Shown: piece after piece, positions 1 through 5,491 of the stretch | How positions within the stretch are numbered: the first letter of the stretch is position 1 | Layout of the letters: each line of letters begins with the position of its first letter | Source of the DNA: Chloroflexota bacterium | GTDB lineage: Bacteria; Chloroflexota; Limnocylindria; Limnocylindrales; CSP1-4 | DNA: 5,491 nucleotides | Direction: 5' to 3' | NCBI GenBank assembly: GCA_021814735.1 | Contig: JAKAHX010000018.1 | Span: forward strand, 7,488 to 12,978 | Notes under the pieces: generated by a model | Told to the model about the DNA's origin: nothing | Seen by the model: the letters and a program-made list of their open reading frames with translations, nothing else | Databases searched by the model: none | Program-made: the position numbers and the translations under genes

Positions 1-76
1 CCAGCGGATCCGTCGGCCCCCCGTTGAGTCCGAGCACCGCGCGCGCGAACTGGCCCGGGCCGCTGCTGTCTCCCAT
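1..76 (-). CDS. Start of an unidentified protein, cut by the left window edge
   Basis: An ATG at 76 opens a frame that stays open to base 1 and gives 25 residues beginning MGDSSGPGQFARAVLGLNGG and ending TDPL. The product is not recognisable from so short a fragment. The start is supported less by a ribosome binding site, since none is evident, than by a TACCCT -10-like hexamer 8 nt upstream. That arrangement would fit a leaderless mRNA. The gene lies 66 nt downstream of the permease stop on the same strand, so it could be co-transcribed with it, but the private promoter-like element suggests independent transcription. Codons are mostly G/C-ending like those of the neighbours. Confidence 0.5.
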   Translation of the reverse strand, partial: MGDSSGPGQFARAVLGLNGGPTDPL

Positions 77-83
77 CGGCGCA

Positions 84-92
84 CAGGGTAGC
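84..92 (-). promoter_or_regulatory. Possible -10 element of a leaderless promoter for the left-edge gene
   Basis: The minus strand reads GCTACCCTG here. The hexamer TACCCT (bases 90 to 85) fits the TANNNT form of an extended-GC -10 box and ends 8 nt before the ATG at 76. Transcription would therefore start at or near the start codon. No clear TTGACA-like -35 box is visible at 16-18 bp upstream. The identical 9-mer precedes the metallophosphoesterase start, which strengthens the call. Confidence 0.4.
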
Positions 93-114
93 ACCCGTGC
101 GGGGTCGGGCGAGG

Positions 115-151
115 GGCCCAGTGATCGGACCCGGCGAACGGCTCAGTGATC
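115..151. repeat. Pair of 12-bp direct repeats around the permease stop codon
   Basis: GGCCCAGTGATC at 115-126 and GGCTCAGTGATC at 140-151 differ at one base and are offset by 25 bp. The second copy overlaps the end of the permease reading frame, whose stop is at 143-145. The pair could be a small protein-binding site or a local duplication. It could also be chance, because nothing else ties it to a function. No U-tract terminator is seen in this gap. Confidence 0.35.
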
Positions 152-2170
152 CTTCCGATACGGCACCAGGGCGACCACGGTGTTGGGGCGTCCGATCAGC
201 GCCCGCCGCAGCCGTTCGGCGGTGCGGTTGTGCAGCAGCCGCTCCCACCATTGGCTCACCACGTACTCGGGCACCACGACGATGGTGACGCTCTCGGGGT
301 CGCGTTCCATCACGTCCAGGTACGTCACGAGCGGGCGGATCAACTGCCGGTACGGCGATTCCACGATCACCAGCGGGACCCCGGGAAGCTGGCGCTCGAA
401 CCGCGCCCGCAGGCGTTCGCCGGCCTCGACGTCGTCCGTCACGTAGATGGCCCGGACGTCGTTCGACAGGGTGCGTCCGAAGGCGATCGCCTGGACCACG
501 GCGCGGGTGAGCCCCGGCACGGGCACGACCACCTTCTGCCGACGATGCGGCTGGCCGAAGACGAGGTCCTCCCGCACCCGGAGCTCCCGCTCCTCGCGGG
601 CGTATTCCCGGTGGACCAGCAGCATCAGCGTCACCAGGATGGGGATCAGCAGCACGACCATCCAGGCCCCGGCGGCGAACTTCACGCTCGCGACGACCAC
701 CGCGACGATCCCGGTCAGTAGCATGCCGAAGGCGTTGATGGCCAGCCGGGAGTGCCAGCCGCGCCCATGCTCCGTGAACCAGTGCCTGACCATGCCCGCC
801 TGGGAGATCGTGAAGCTCACGAAGACCCCCACCGAGTAGAGGGGGATGAGGGCCGTCGTGTCCGCGCCAAAGGCGACCAGCAGCAGGGCGGCGACCGTGG
901 CGAGGGCGAAGATCCCCGTGGAGAACGCGAGCCGGTCGCCCCGGAAGGCGAAGGCCCGCGGGAAGTACCCGTCCTGCGCGAGGATCGCGGCCAGTCGGGG
1001 GAAGGCGTTGAAACTCGTGTTGGAGGCGAGGAACAGGATGAGGGCGGCCGACGCCTGGAACACGTAGAACATCGGGCCGGCGCCCACTGCCGCCCTGGCC
1101 ACCTGCGCGGGGACGGATTCCTGCGACCCGGGCAGGACTCCGTAGGCCACTGCCACCGCCGTCACGCCGACGAAGATCACGGCCAGCAGCGTCGCCATGG
1201 CGACGAGGGTGCGGGCCGCGTTCTGCGGTTCTGGCGGCTTGAAGGAGGGGACCCCGTTGGCAATGGCCTCGGTGCCGGTCAGCGCCACCGAACCGCCCGC
1301 GAAGGCACGCAGCACGAGCAGCACGGTCAGCGCCTCGAAGCCGCCGGGCGGCTGGTGGGCCAGGACCGCGCTGGCCTGATATCCGGTCGCGGCCGGGTCG
1401 TGGAGCACCAGCGCCTTGAGGAGACCGGCTCCGATCACGAAGAGCGCGGATCCGACATAGATGTAGGTGGGCAGCGCGAAGATGCTGCCCGACTCCCGCA
1501 CGCCGCGCATGTTGCCGAGCAGGATCACCGTGATCGCCACGACGCACGCCTCGACGCGCACCGGATACACCGCCGGAAAGGCGGAGTAGATCTGCTCCAC
1601 CGCCGACGAGGTGGAGACCGCCACCGTCATCACGTAGTCGATGAGCAGGGCGGCGGCCGCGATCAGCGCAAAGATCTTGGGGAGATTGGCGCTGCCCACG
1701 GCGTAGGCGCCTCCACCCGAGGGATACGCGTACCCGATCTGGCGATAGCTGATGGCGACGATCGCGAGCAGCGCCGCGATCGCGATGGCGATCGGGAGCG
1801 TCAGCCACAGGGCGGCGACCCCGGCCAGGACGAGGATGTTGAGGATCTCCTCGGACGCGTATGCGCTCGAGGAGATGGCGTCCGAGCTGAGGATGGCCAG
1901 GGCCTTCTTCTTGGAGAGCCGCTCCTCGGTTTCCTGCTCGGTCGCCAGCGGCGCGCCGACCAGGGCCCGTCGCACTCGGGCCAGCGCCCGGCCGAGTTCC
2001 GTGGAGGGGGCGGCCGCCTTGGGCTTCGCGCGCACGATCCCCGGTCCGGCGTACCGGAAGTACTCCGCCTGCGGGCGCGCGATCCGGACACGCTGATCCC
2101 CCAGCTTCCGGCCGCGCAACGGCCCGGATACCGTGCGGGTGCCCGGCCCCCCGGTCTCACCCGGAACCAC
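143..2170 (-). CDS. APC-superfamily permease, KimA-like potassium/cation transporter
   Basis: This 675-residue polytopic membrane protein resembles the KimA (YdaO) branch of the APC superfamily, which imports K+ with protons. Residues 1-85 are a cytosolic lead. The family signature SSDAISSSAYASEEIL lies at 95-110 and begins the unwound first helix. YPSGGGAYAVGSANL (149-163), DYVMTVAVSTSSAVEQIY (178-195) and GGSVALTGTEAIANGVPSF (292-310) are further conserved core segments. About twelve hydrophobic helices run to about residue 520. The remaining 155 residues are a soluble alpha/beta domain with alternating strands such as KVVVPVPG, RAIYVTDD and VTIVVVPEYVV, like the USP-type regulatory domain of KimA. 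In Bacillus KimA activity is controlled by c-di-AMP; whether that holds here is inference. The start is the GTG at 2170. A TTG at 2119 is possible, but the family-like stretch RPQAEYFRYAGPGIVRAKP at 32-50 argues against any start later than that. The gene sits 74 bp after the phosphoesterase. A generic amino-acid permease is the main alternative. Confidence 0.85.
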   Translation of the reverse strand: MVPGETGGPGTRTVSGPLRGRKLGDQRVRIARPQAEYFRYAGPGIVRAKPKAAAPSTELGRALARVRRALVGAPLATEQETEERLSKKKALAILSSDAISSSAYASEEILNILVLAGVAALWLTLPIAIAIAALLAIVAISYRQIGYAYPSGGGAYAVGSANLPKIFALIAAAALLIDYVMTVAVSTSSAVEQIYSAFPAVYPVRVEACVVAITVILLGNMRGVRESGSIFALPTYIYVGSALFVIGAGLLKALVLHDPAATGYQASAVLAHQPPGGFEALTVLLVLRAFAGGSVALTGTEAIANGVPSFKPPEPQNAARTLVAMATLLAVIFVGVTAVAVAYGVLPGSQESVPAQVARAAVGAGPMFYVFQASAALILFLASNTSFNAFPRLAAILAQDGYFPRAFAFRGDRLAFSTGIFALATVAALLLVAFGADTTALIPLYSVGVFVSFTISQAGMVRHWFTEHGRGWHSRLAINAFGMLLTGIVAVVVASVKFAAGAWMVVLLIPILVTLMLLVHREYAREERELRVREDLVFGQPHRRQKVVVPVPGLTRAVVQAIAFGRTLSNDVRAIYVTDDVEAGERLRARFERQLPGVPLVIVESPYRQLIRPLVTYLDVMERDPESVTIVVVPEYVVSQWWERLLHNRTAERLRRALIGRPNTVVALVPYRKDH

Positions 2171-2244
2171 GGCGCCGCCGGGGCCCGTGCCCGTGCCAGG
2201 CGGGCCTCCTCCTCCCCGCCTCCCTTCGTCCAGCGTCGTCCTCC
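2171..2244 (-). promoter_or_regulatory. Short gap with purine-rich, Shine-Dalgarno-like tract before the permease
   Basis: This 74-bp gap between the phosphoesterase stop and the permease GTG contains, on the minus strand, the tract GGGGAGGAGGAGG (2217 to 2205). It resembles an anti-SD complement, but it lies about 35 nt before the GTG and has no start codon at proper spacing. Between tract and start, GGCCCG and CGGGCC can pair around a 13-nt loop (2182-2187 with 2201-2206). This could bring the tract nearer the start or act as a weak attenuator. No clear promoter or U-tract terminator is present. The role is uncertain. Confidence 0.25.
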
Positions 2245-2967
2245 TCAGAGCCCCAGGTCCAGTCGGTCCACGAGCCGTCGCGGCAGACCCGCGCGGCGCA
2301 TGGCCTCCTGTGTCGCGGCGATCGGGTAGGGCACACGCCGCCAGGTGATGGTGCCGGCGGAGGTGTCGAGCAGCGCCCCGGACGCGCGGGGATCACCGTC
2401 GCGTGGCTGCCCCGCGCCCCCGGGGTTCAGGATGAGGCGCCGCTGGTCGAGCGCGAGCACGGTCCCGTCCTCCGGGAGGATCGTCTCCACCCGGTCCTCC
2501 AGTGCCCGGAAGGCGAGCGGCACGTGCGTGTGGCCTACCAGGCAGTAGGGCGTCTCGAACGCGTCGAAGTTGGCGCGGGCCACGGACGTCGAGTACAGGT
2601 ACTCCCAAAGCGGATCGCGCGGCGAACCATGGACGATGGTGAACTCGCCCTCCACGCGTGAGCTGGGGAGGTTCCCCAGCCAGCGGCTTGCGCCGTCCGT
2701 GAGCTGGCGCGCCGACCACTCGACCGCGATCCGCGCCGCGTCGTTGAACCACTCGGTGCCGATCGCGCCAACGGCGGCTGCGTCGTGGTTGCCGCGCACG
2801 CCCAGCGCCTCCAGGCCCTGCAGGCGCTGGATGACTTCCACGGGGTGCGGCCCGTAGCCCACCACGTCGCCCATCTGCCAGACGGCATCGAACGGCGCCA
2901 GGGCCTCGAGAACGGCGTCCAGGGCGGGCAGGTTCCCGTGGACGTCGGAGATCAGCGCGATGCGCAT
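2245..2967 (-). CDS. Metallophosphoesterase, YfcE/calcineurin-like family
   Basis: This 240-residue soluble, two-metal phosphoesterase carries all the sequence blocks of the calcineurin-like fold in order: D8-V-H10-G-N12 at the N-terminus, G33-D34, G59-N60-H61-D62, H113 in VHGSP, and G145-H146-T147-H148. The later motif NPGGAGQPRDGDPRAS (181-196) is typical of the Metallophos_2 (YfcE-like) subgroup. These residues should bind two divalent metals and hydrolyse a phosphomono- or phosphodiester. The substrate cannot be read from sequence; candidates include phosphoproteins, cyclic nucleotides and dinucleoside polyphosphates. Length is normal for the family. ATG at 2967 is chosen because MRIALISDVHGN is the canonical beginning; the frame continues upstream only as an out-of-frame shadow of rsmG. 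The gene begins 4 nt after the rsmG stop, and a TACCCT box ends 6 nt before the ATG. It may be read both from the rsmG transcript and from a leaderless promoter. Confidence 0.9.
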   Translation of the reverse strand: MRIALISDVHGNLPALDAVLEALAPFDAVWQMGDVVGYGPHPVEVIQRLQGLEALGVRGNHDAAAVGAIGTEWFNDAARIAVEWSARQLTDGASRWLGNLPSSRVEGEFTIVHGSPRDPLWEYLYSTSVARANFDAFETPYCLVGHTHVPLAFRALEDRVETILPEDGTVLALDQRRLILNPGGAGQPRDGDPRASGALLDTSAGTITWRRVPYPIAATQEAMRRAGLPRRLVDRLDLGL

Positions 2968-2971
2968 CGAC

Positions 2972-3736
2972 TCAGGGTAGCAGGGCCCGGCGATGGCTCG
3001 TGGCGCGCGGCCACCGACCGGGTGTCGCGCGGCGCTTGGTGACGGCCACCAGGCGATGATCCCGCAGGCCGTCCACCTCCACCGTCGCGATGTGTGGCTC
3101 CGGATCTGCGCCCAGGGCCTCCAGGAGCGGCAGCGCGGCCTCCAGCTCGGCCTGGAGTGCGCCGTCGCCGGCATCCCGCTTCCAGGCCAGCAGCAGGCCG
3201 CCCGGCCTCACGAGTGGGAGCGCCAGCTCGACGAGTCGGGACATCGGCGCCACGGCACGCGCGGTGACGATCGTCCATTGGTCGCGGTGCTGTGGGTCGC
3301 GGCCGAGGACTTCGGCCCTGGCCTGGAGCACGCGGATCGGGACGGGTTCCTCCCCGTGCAGCTCGAAGGCGCGGGCGGCCGCCCGCGCGGCCACCTCCAG
3401 GAAGGCCGCGCGGCGCCCGATGGAGTCCACCAGCGCCGCGTGGCCCGCGGGGATCGCCAGCGCGACGGGGAGCCCCGGGTACCCGGCACCGCTGCCCAGG
3501 TCCAGGAGCCCGGGCGGGCGACGGTTCCGGTGTGTCGTGGCAAGGTGATCCAGCAGGAGGGGCACGGCGGCCAGGCTGTCGGCGACGTGCTCGAGGGCAA
3601 TCCCGGCAGGCTCGCGGATCGCGGTCAGGTTCACAAAGGCGTTCCAGGCGAGCAGGAGCCGGGCGTGTGCGTCGATCGCGCCACGCATCCCCGGGGTGAG
3701 GTCCAGGTCGAGTTCACCCAGGGCGCGTTCGATCAC
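2972..3736 (-). CDS. rsmG: 16S rRNA (guanine-527-N7) methyltransferase RsmG (GidB)
   Basis: RsmG uses S-adenosylmethionine to methylate N7 of G527 in 16S rRNA, near the decoding site; loss commonly gives low-level streptomycin resistance. From the GTG at 3736 the protein has 254 residues. Visible landmarks are WNAFVNLTAI (31-40), LEHVADSL (48-55, equivalent to the RHILDS block), the SAM-binding loop LLDLGSGAGYPGLPVA (77-92), VDSIGRRAAFLEVAARA (103-119) and TARAVAP (158-164), followed by the LVRPGGLLLAWKR strand (175-187). The GTG at 3736 aligns with the E. coli start and has GGAG 9 nt upstream. The frame remains open further upstream, and a GTG at 3925 with GAGG 7 nt before it would add 63 proline-, glycine- and arginine-rich residues of no known family. 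About 20 basic residues follow the usual family end. The stop lies 4 nt before the phosphoesterase ATG. gidB is often near oriC, in keeping with the DnaA boxes upstream. Confidence 0.92.
   Translation of the reverse strand: MIERALGELDLDLTPGMRGAIDAHARLLLAWNAFVNLTAIREPAGIALEHVADSLAAVPLLLDHLATTHRNRRPPGLLDLGSGAGYPGLPVALAIPAGHAALVDSIGRRAAFLEVAARAAARAFELHGEEPVPIRVLQARAEVLGRDPQHRDQWTIVTARAVAPMSRLVELALPLVRPGGLLLAWKRDAGDGALQAELEAALPLLEALGADPEPHIATVEVDGLRDHRLVAVTKRRATPGRWPRATSHRRALLP
2973..2981 (-). promoter_or_regulatory. Possible -10 element of a leaderless promoter for the metallophosphoesterase
   Basis: The minus strand reads GCTACCCTG, the same 9-mer found before the left-edge gene. TACCCT (2979 to 2974) is of TANNNT form and lies 6 nt before the ATG at 2967, right for a transcript starting at the start codon. 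It overlaps the last codons and the stop of rsmG (CTA CCC TGA), so coding constraint could also explain the sequence. No -35 match is evident. Confidence 0.4.
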
Positions 3737-3998
3737 CGCCTCGAACTCCGGTCCTGGAGCAGGGAGCGCGTCCGCGTCACGCGGCAGCGGCGGCCGCTCC
3801 AGCCCCGCCTGCGGCCGGGACGAGGAGGCCGGAAGGGAGCCTCCCCGAACCGGTCCGTGCCCGAACCCGGGCTCGTTCCCGGCCCCGGCCGGCTCGACCT
3901 TCCGGCGTCGCGTGTTCGACGGCACCTCACAGCCTCTCGGTCTTCCGCCGCCCGCCTGGCGTCTCGGCCGGTCTCCCGGCCTCCGTGCGTGCGTCGTT

Positions 3999-4004
3999 AC
4001 CCTA
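3999..4004 (-). promoter_or_regulatory. Possible -10 element upstream of rsmG
   Basis: The minus strand reads TAGGGT, a TANNNT match, followed by AACGACGC. Transcription would begin near 3992. This would leave a leader of about 67 nt to the GTG at 3925, or about 256 nt to the preferred GTG at 3736. No recognisable -35 box lies 17 bp upstream. It lies just downstream, in the direction of transcription, of the DnaA-box cluster, so DnaA binding could affect it. This is a motif-only call. Confidence 0.25.
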
Positions 4005-4061
4005 CCCGGCCTCCGGTGCAGGGGCGAATCTCCGCTCCCCGGGCAGTCCGAATCAAGCGGC

Positions 4062-4143
4062 TTATCCACGAACCGCGCGACGCCGCGCAACCTGTGGACA
4101 ACTCGGGCTGCCGGATGCCCGGCAGCTGCCAGGATGTGGACGA
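4062..4143. other. Cluster of three DnaA-box-like sites upstream of rsmG (oriC candidate or DnaA-regulated region)
   Basis: Three near-consensus DnaA boxes lie within 82 bp. TTATCCACG at 4062-4070 (plus strand) differs from TTATCCACA at the last base. TTGTCCACA at 4093-4101 (minus) is exactly the high-GC consensus. TCGTCCACA at 4135-4143 (minus) differs from that by one base. Their centres are 31 and 42 bp apart, close to three and four helical turns. The surrounding non-coding stretch, 3737-4150 or 3926-4150 depending on the rsmG start, contains nothing else gene-like apart from a hairpin and a -10-like box. No strongly AT-rich unwinding element, parS site or dnaA gene is visible. The cluster may be all or part of a replication origin, or a DnaA-responsive control region for rsmG. 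Confidence 0.6.
4107..4126 (-). terminator. Perfect 8-bp hairpin 24 nt after the histidine kinase stop
   Basis: GCTGCCGG (4107-4114) and CCGGCAGC (4119-4126) form a perfect GC-rich stem with a 4-nt loop. It lies just past the kinase stop on the transcribed strand and could end that transcript. No U-tract follows on the minus strand, so it is not a classical intrinsic terminator. It lies between the second and third DnaA-box-like sites, so it might instead be part of that region's architecture. Confidence 0.4.
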
Positions 4144-4150
4144 GGAAGCC

Positions 4151-5491
4151 TCACGCGCCTGCCGCGAGCTCCGCGTCTGCGCGGATGACCGCCTCGTCGA
4201 GCACTGCCGCAACGCTCGCCGCATCGACATCCTCGGTTGCCGGCAGGGCGACCACGAACGTCGATCCGGTGCCGGGCCTCGAGGCAAGGCCGATGTCGCC
4301 GCCCATGCGGCGCGCGAGGTCGCGCGCGATCGGCAGCCCGAGCCCGGTCCCGACGACCCGTTCCGCGCCAGCCGCCCGGTGGAACGGCTCGAAGATGACG
4401 GCGCGCTCCTCGTCCGGCACTCCGGGTCCCTGGTCGCGCACCGTGAACACCCCGACCTGCCCCTCGAACTGGAGCGAGAGGGTCACCGTGCTCGACGGTG
4501 GGGCGAACTTGATCGCGTTGCCGAGCAGGTTCACCAGCACCTGGTGCACCCGGCGCCGATCGGCATGGAGCGTCCTGAGCCGCGACCCGAGCGACGCGTG
4601 CAGGGTGATCCCTCGTTCCATGGCGAGCGGCGTGACGTCGCGCACCGCCGCCTGGGCTACCTCGCCGGCCGCGAACGGCGCGGGCGTGAGGCGGAGCTGG
4701 CCGGCGTCCAGCCGGCTCAGCTCGAGAAGATCGGCGACCAGGGTGGACATCCCGGCGACGAGGTCGCGCGCGCGGTCGAGGAACTCGCGGCGCTCTCCGT
4801 CAGGCGGCGCCACGGGTGCACCTTCGCTGGCCTGGGCCTGTCCCGCAGTCACCCCGCGGTGGTCGCCACCCGCCACCAGGTCCAGGTAGCCGCCGAGTGA
4901 CGAGAGCGGCGTCCGCAGCTCGTGGGCGACCACGCTGACGAACCGGCGCTGCTCGGCGTCGGCGCGGCGCAGTTCGGCCAGTTCCCGCTCGGCCTGCAGG
5001 CTGCGGACCAGCGCAGCCACGACGGACGCGGCCGCGCGCGATCGGGCCGGAGGGAAGCGCTCCTCGAGCCGGGCCGCGGCCGCGGCCGACCGGAAGGCGA
5101 AGGCCAGGGTGGTCCGACGGTGGCCCGGGGGAACCAGGATGCGGCGCTCAGGCAGCGGTCCCTTCCCGGCACCACGCGCGCCGGGAGCAGGCGCTGCCTC
5201 CAGGTGCGTCACGGGTAGTCCGCCCCGTGTCCCGCGCCCGGAGGCGAGGCTGGCTTCCAGCCAGCCGGCCAGCGTCGAATTCCCGTGGATCGGTGCGTCG
5301 GCCCGCGAGGCGATCGTGCGCCCGTGCCGGCCTGCCGTGGCCACCGCGACGTCGCCGGCGCCCCCGGCCCCCGCGATGAAGGCCAGCAGGGCGGCCAGGC
5401 GCGCTTCCGTCGGTCGGTCGCCGGCGGCCAGCTCGACCAGTCGGGCGAAGAAGCGGACCTCGTCCGACGGGATACCGCCAACCGCAGGACC
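4151..5491 (-). CDS. Sensor histidine kinase (HisKA + HATPase_c), N-terminus beyond the right window edge
   Basis: The visible 446 residues make a HisKA-type sensor kinase that autophosphorylates a histidine and passes the phosphate to a response regulator. Residues 1 to about 150 are an alpha/beta region that looks GAF-like (e.g. EARLAALLAFIAGAG), a weak assignment. A charged, probably coiled-coil linker occupies 164-184. The H-box FVSVVAHELRTPLSSL holds the phospho-acceptor His190. The second dimerisation helix ends in LLELSRLDAG. The ATP domain has the N-box LLGNAIKF (Asn325), the G1 box DQGPGVP (353-359), the F-box FEPFHR (367-372) and the G2 box GTGLGLPI (381-388). A 28-residue alanine-rich tail follows the final strand. 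No transmembrane helix is seen in the visible part, so it may be cytosolic. A GTG at 5344 could be taken as the start, but the frame is open and protein-like to 5491 (…EVRFFARLVELAAGDR…), so the gene is partial. No response regulator is adjacent on the left. The loop between the two DHp helices is unusually long. Confidence 0.9.
   Translation of the reverse strand, partial: GPAVGGIPSDEVRFFARLVELAAGDRPTEARLAALLAFIAGAGGAGDVAVATAGRHGRTIASRADAPIHGNSTLAGWLEASLASGRGTRGGLPVTHLEAAPAPGARGAGKGPLPERRILVPPGHRRTTLAFAFRSAAAAARLEERFPPARSRAAASVVAALVRSLQAERELAELRRADAEQRRFVSVVAHELRTPLSSLGGYLDLVAGGDHRGVTAGQAQASEGAPVAPPDGERREFLDRARDLVAGMSTLVADLLELSRLDAGQLRLTPAPFAAGEVAQAAVRDVTPLAMERGITLHASLGSRLRTLHADRRRVHQVLVNLLGNAIKFAPPSSTVTLSLQFEGQVGVFTVRDQGPGVPDEERAVIFEPFHRAAGAERVVGTGLGLPIARDLARRMGGDIGLASRPGTGSTFVVALPATEDVDAASVAAVLDEAVIRADAELAAGA

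Noticed and set aside
752..2329. A 525-codon plus-strand open frame antisense to the permease
   Set aside because: The translation is low-complexity (Gly, Arg, Glu, Asp, His) with no motif, while the opposite strand gives a clear multi-helix transporter.
2968..3174. A longer metallophosphoesterase starting at 3174
   Set aside because: The extra 69 residues are an out-of-frame reading of the rsmG 3' end (many Trp, Arg, Ser) and the family begins at MRIALISDVHGN.
3737..4150. A parS centromere site expected near gidB
   Set aside because: No TGTTTCACGTGAAACA-like palindrome is present in the region.
3985..4188. A 67-codon plus-strand frame across the rsmG upstream region as a possible small gene
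   Set aside because: The composition is Arg/Pro/Ala-rich without any motif, there is no evident ribosome binding site, and it runs through the DnaA boxes and into the end of the kinase gene.
4737..4753. An additional DnaA-like site (ATGTCCACC on the minus strand) inside the kinase gene
   Set aside because: It differs from TTGTCCACA at two positions and lies in coding sequence where the residues explain it.
2993..4900. A 635-codon plus-strand open frame antisense to rsmG and the histidine kinase
   Set aside because: It has no recognisable domain, is rich in Arg, Gly, Pro, Gln and His, and spans the intergenic region and two well-supported minus-strand genes. GC-rich DNA produces such long antisense frames because stop codons are rare.

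Overview
This is a compact, very GC-rich bacterial window in which every supported gene lies on the minus strand. High GC content, G/C-ending codons, GTG starts, an actinobacterial-type DnaA box (TTGTCCACA) and apparent leaderless starts with a TANNNT -10 element suggest a high-GC lineage such as Chloroflexota or Actinomycetota. The lineage is an inference from style only, since there is no rRNA or marker phylogeny here.

In transcription order (right to left) the window holds five genes. (1) A sensor histidine kinase, 4151-5491, runs off the right edge; its reading frame stays open to the last base. (2) An upstream region at 3737-4150 carries three DnaA-box-like sites, a perfect 8-bp hairpin and a possible -10 element. 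(3) rsmG (gidB), the 16S rRNA G527 methyltransferase, ends at 2972. (4) A YfcE-type metallophosphoesterase, 2245-2967, begins 4 nt after the rsmG stop. (5) A large APC-superfamily permease of the KimA-like potassium transporter type, 143-2170, has a cytosolic C-terminal domain. A sixth gene starts at 76 and leaves the left edge after 25 codons.

rsmG and the phosphoesterase are close enough to be one transcript, and the permease follows after 74 bp. However, the same 9-mer, GCTACCCTG, sits 5-7 nt upstream of the ATG of both the phosphoesterase and the left-edge gene, with its TACCCT core 6 or 8 nt away. This suggests that both also have their own leaderless promoters. rsmG/gidB is classically linked to the replication origin, and the DnaA-box cluster directly upstream of it is the most interesting signal here. 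No parA, parB, dnaA or mnmG is visible, so the window could be at oriC or could only hold a DnaA-responsive promoter.

I see no mobile element, CRISPR array, tRNA or rRNA, and no convincing new multi-gene system. The long plus-strand open frames are antisense shadows typical of GC-rich DNA.
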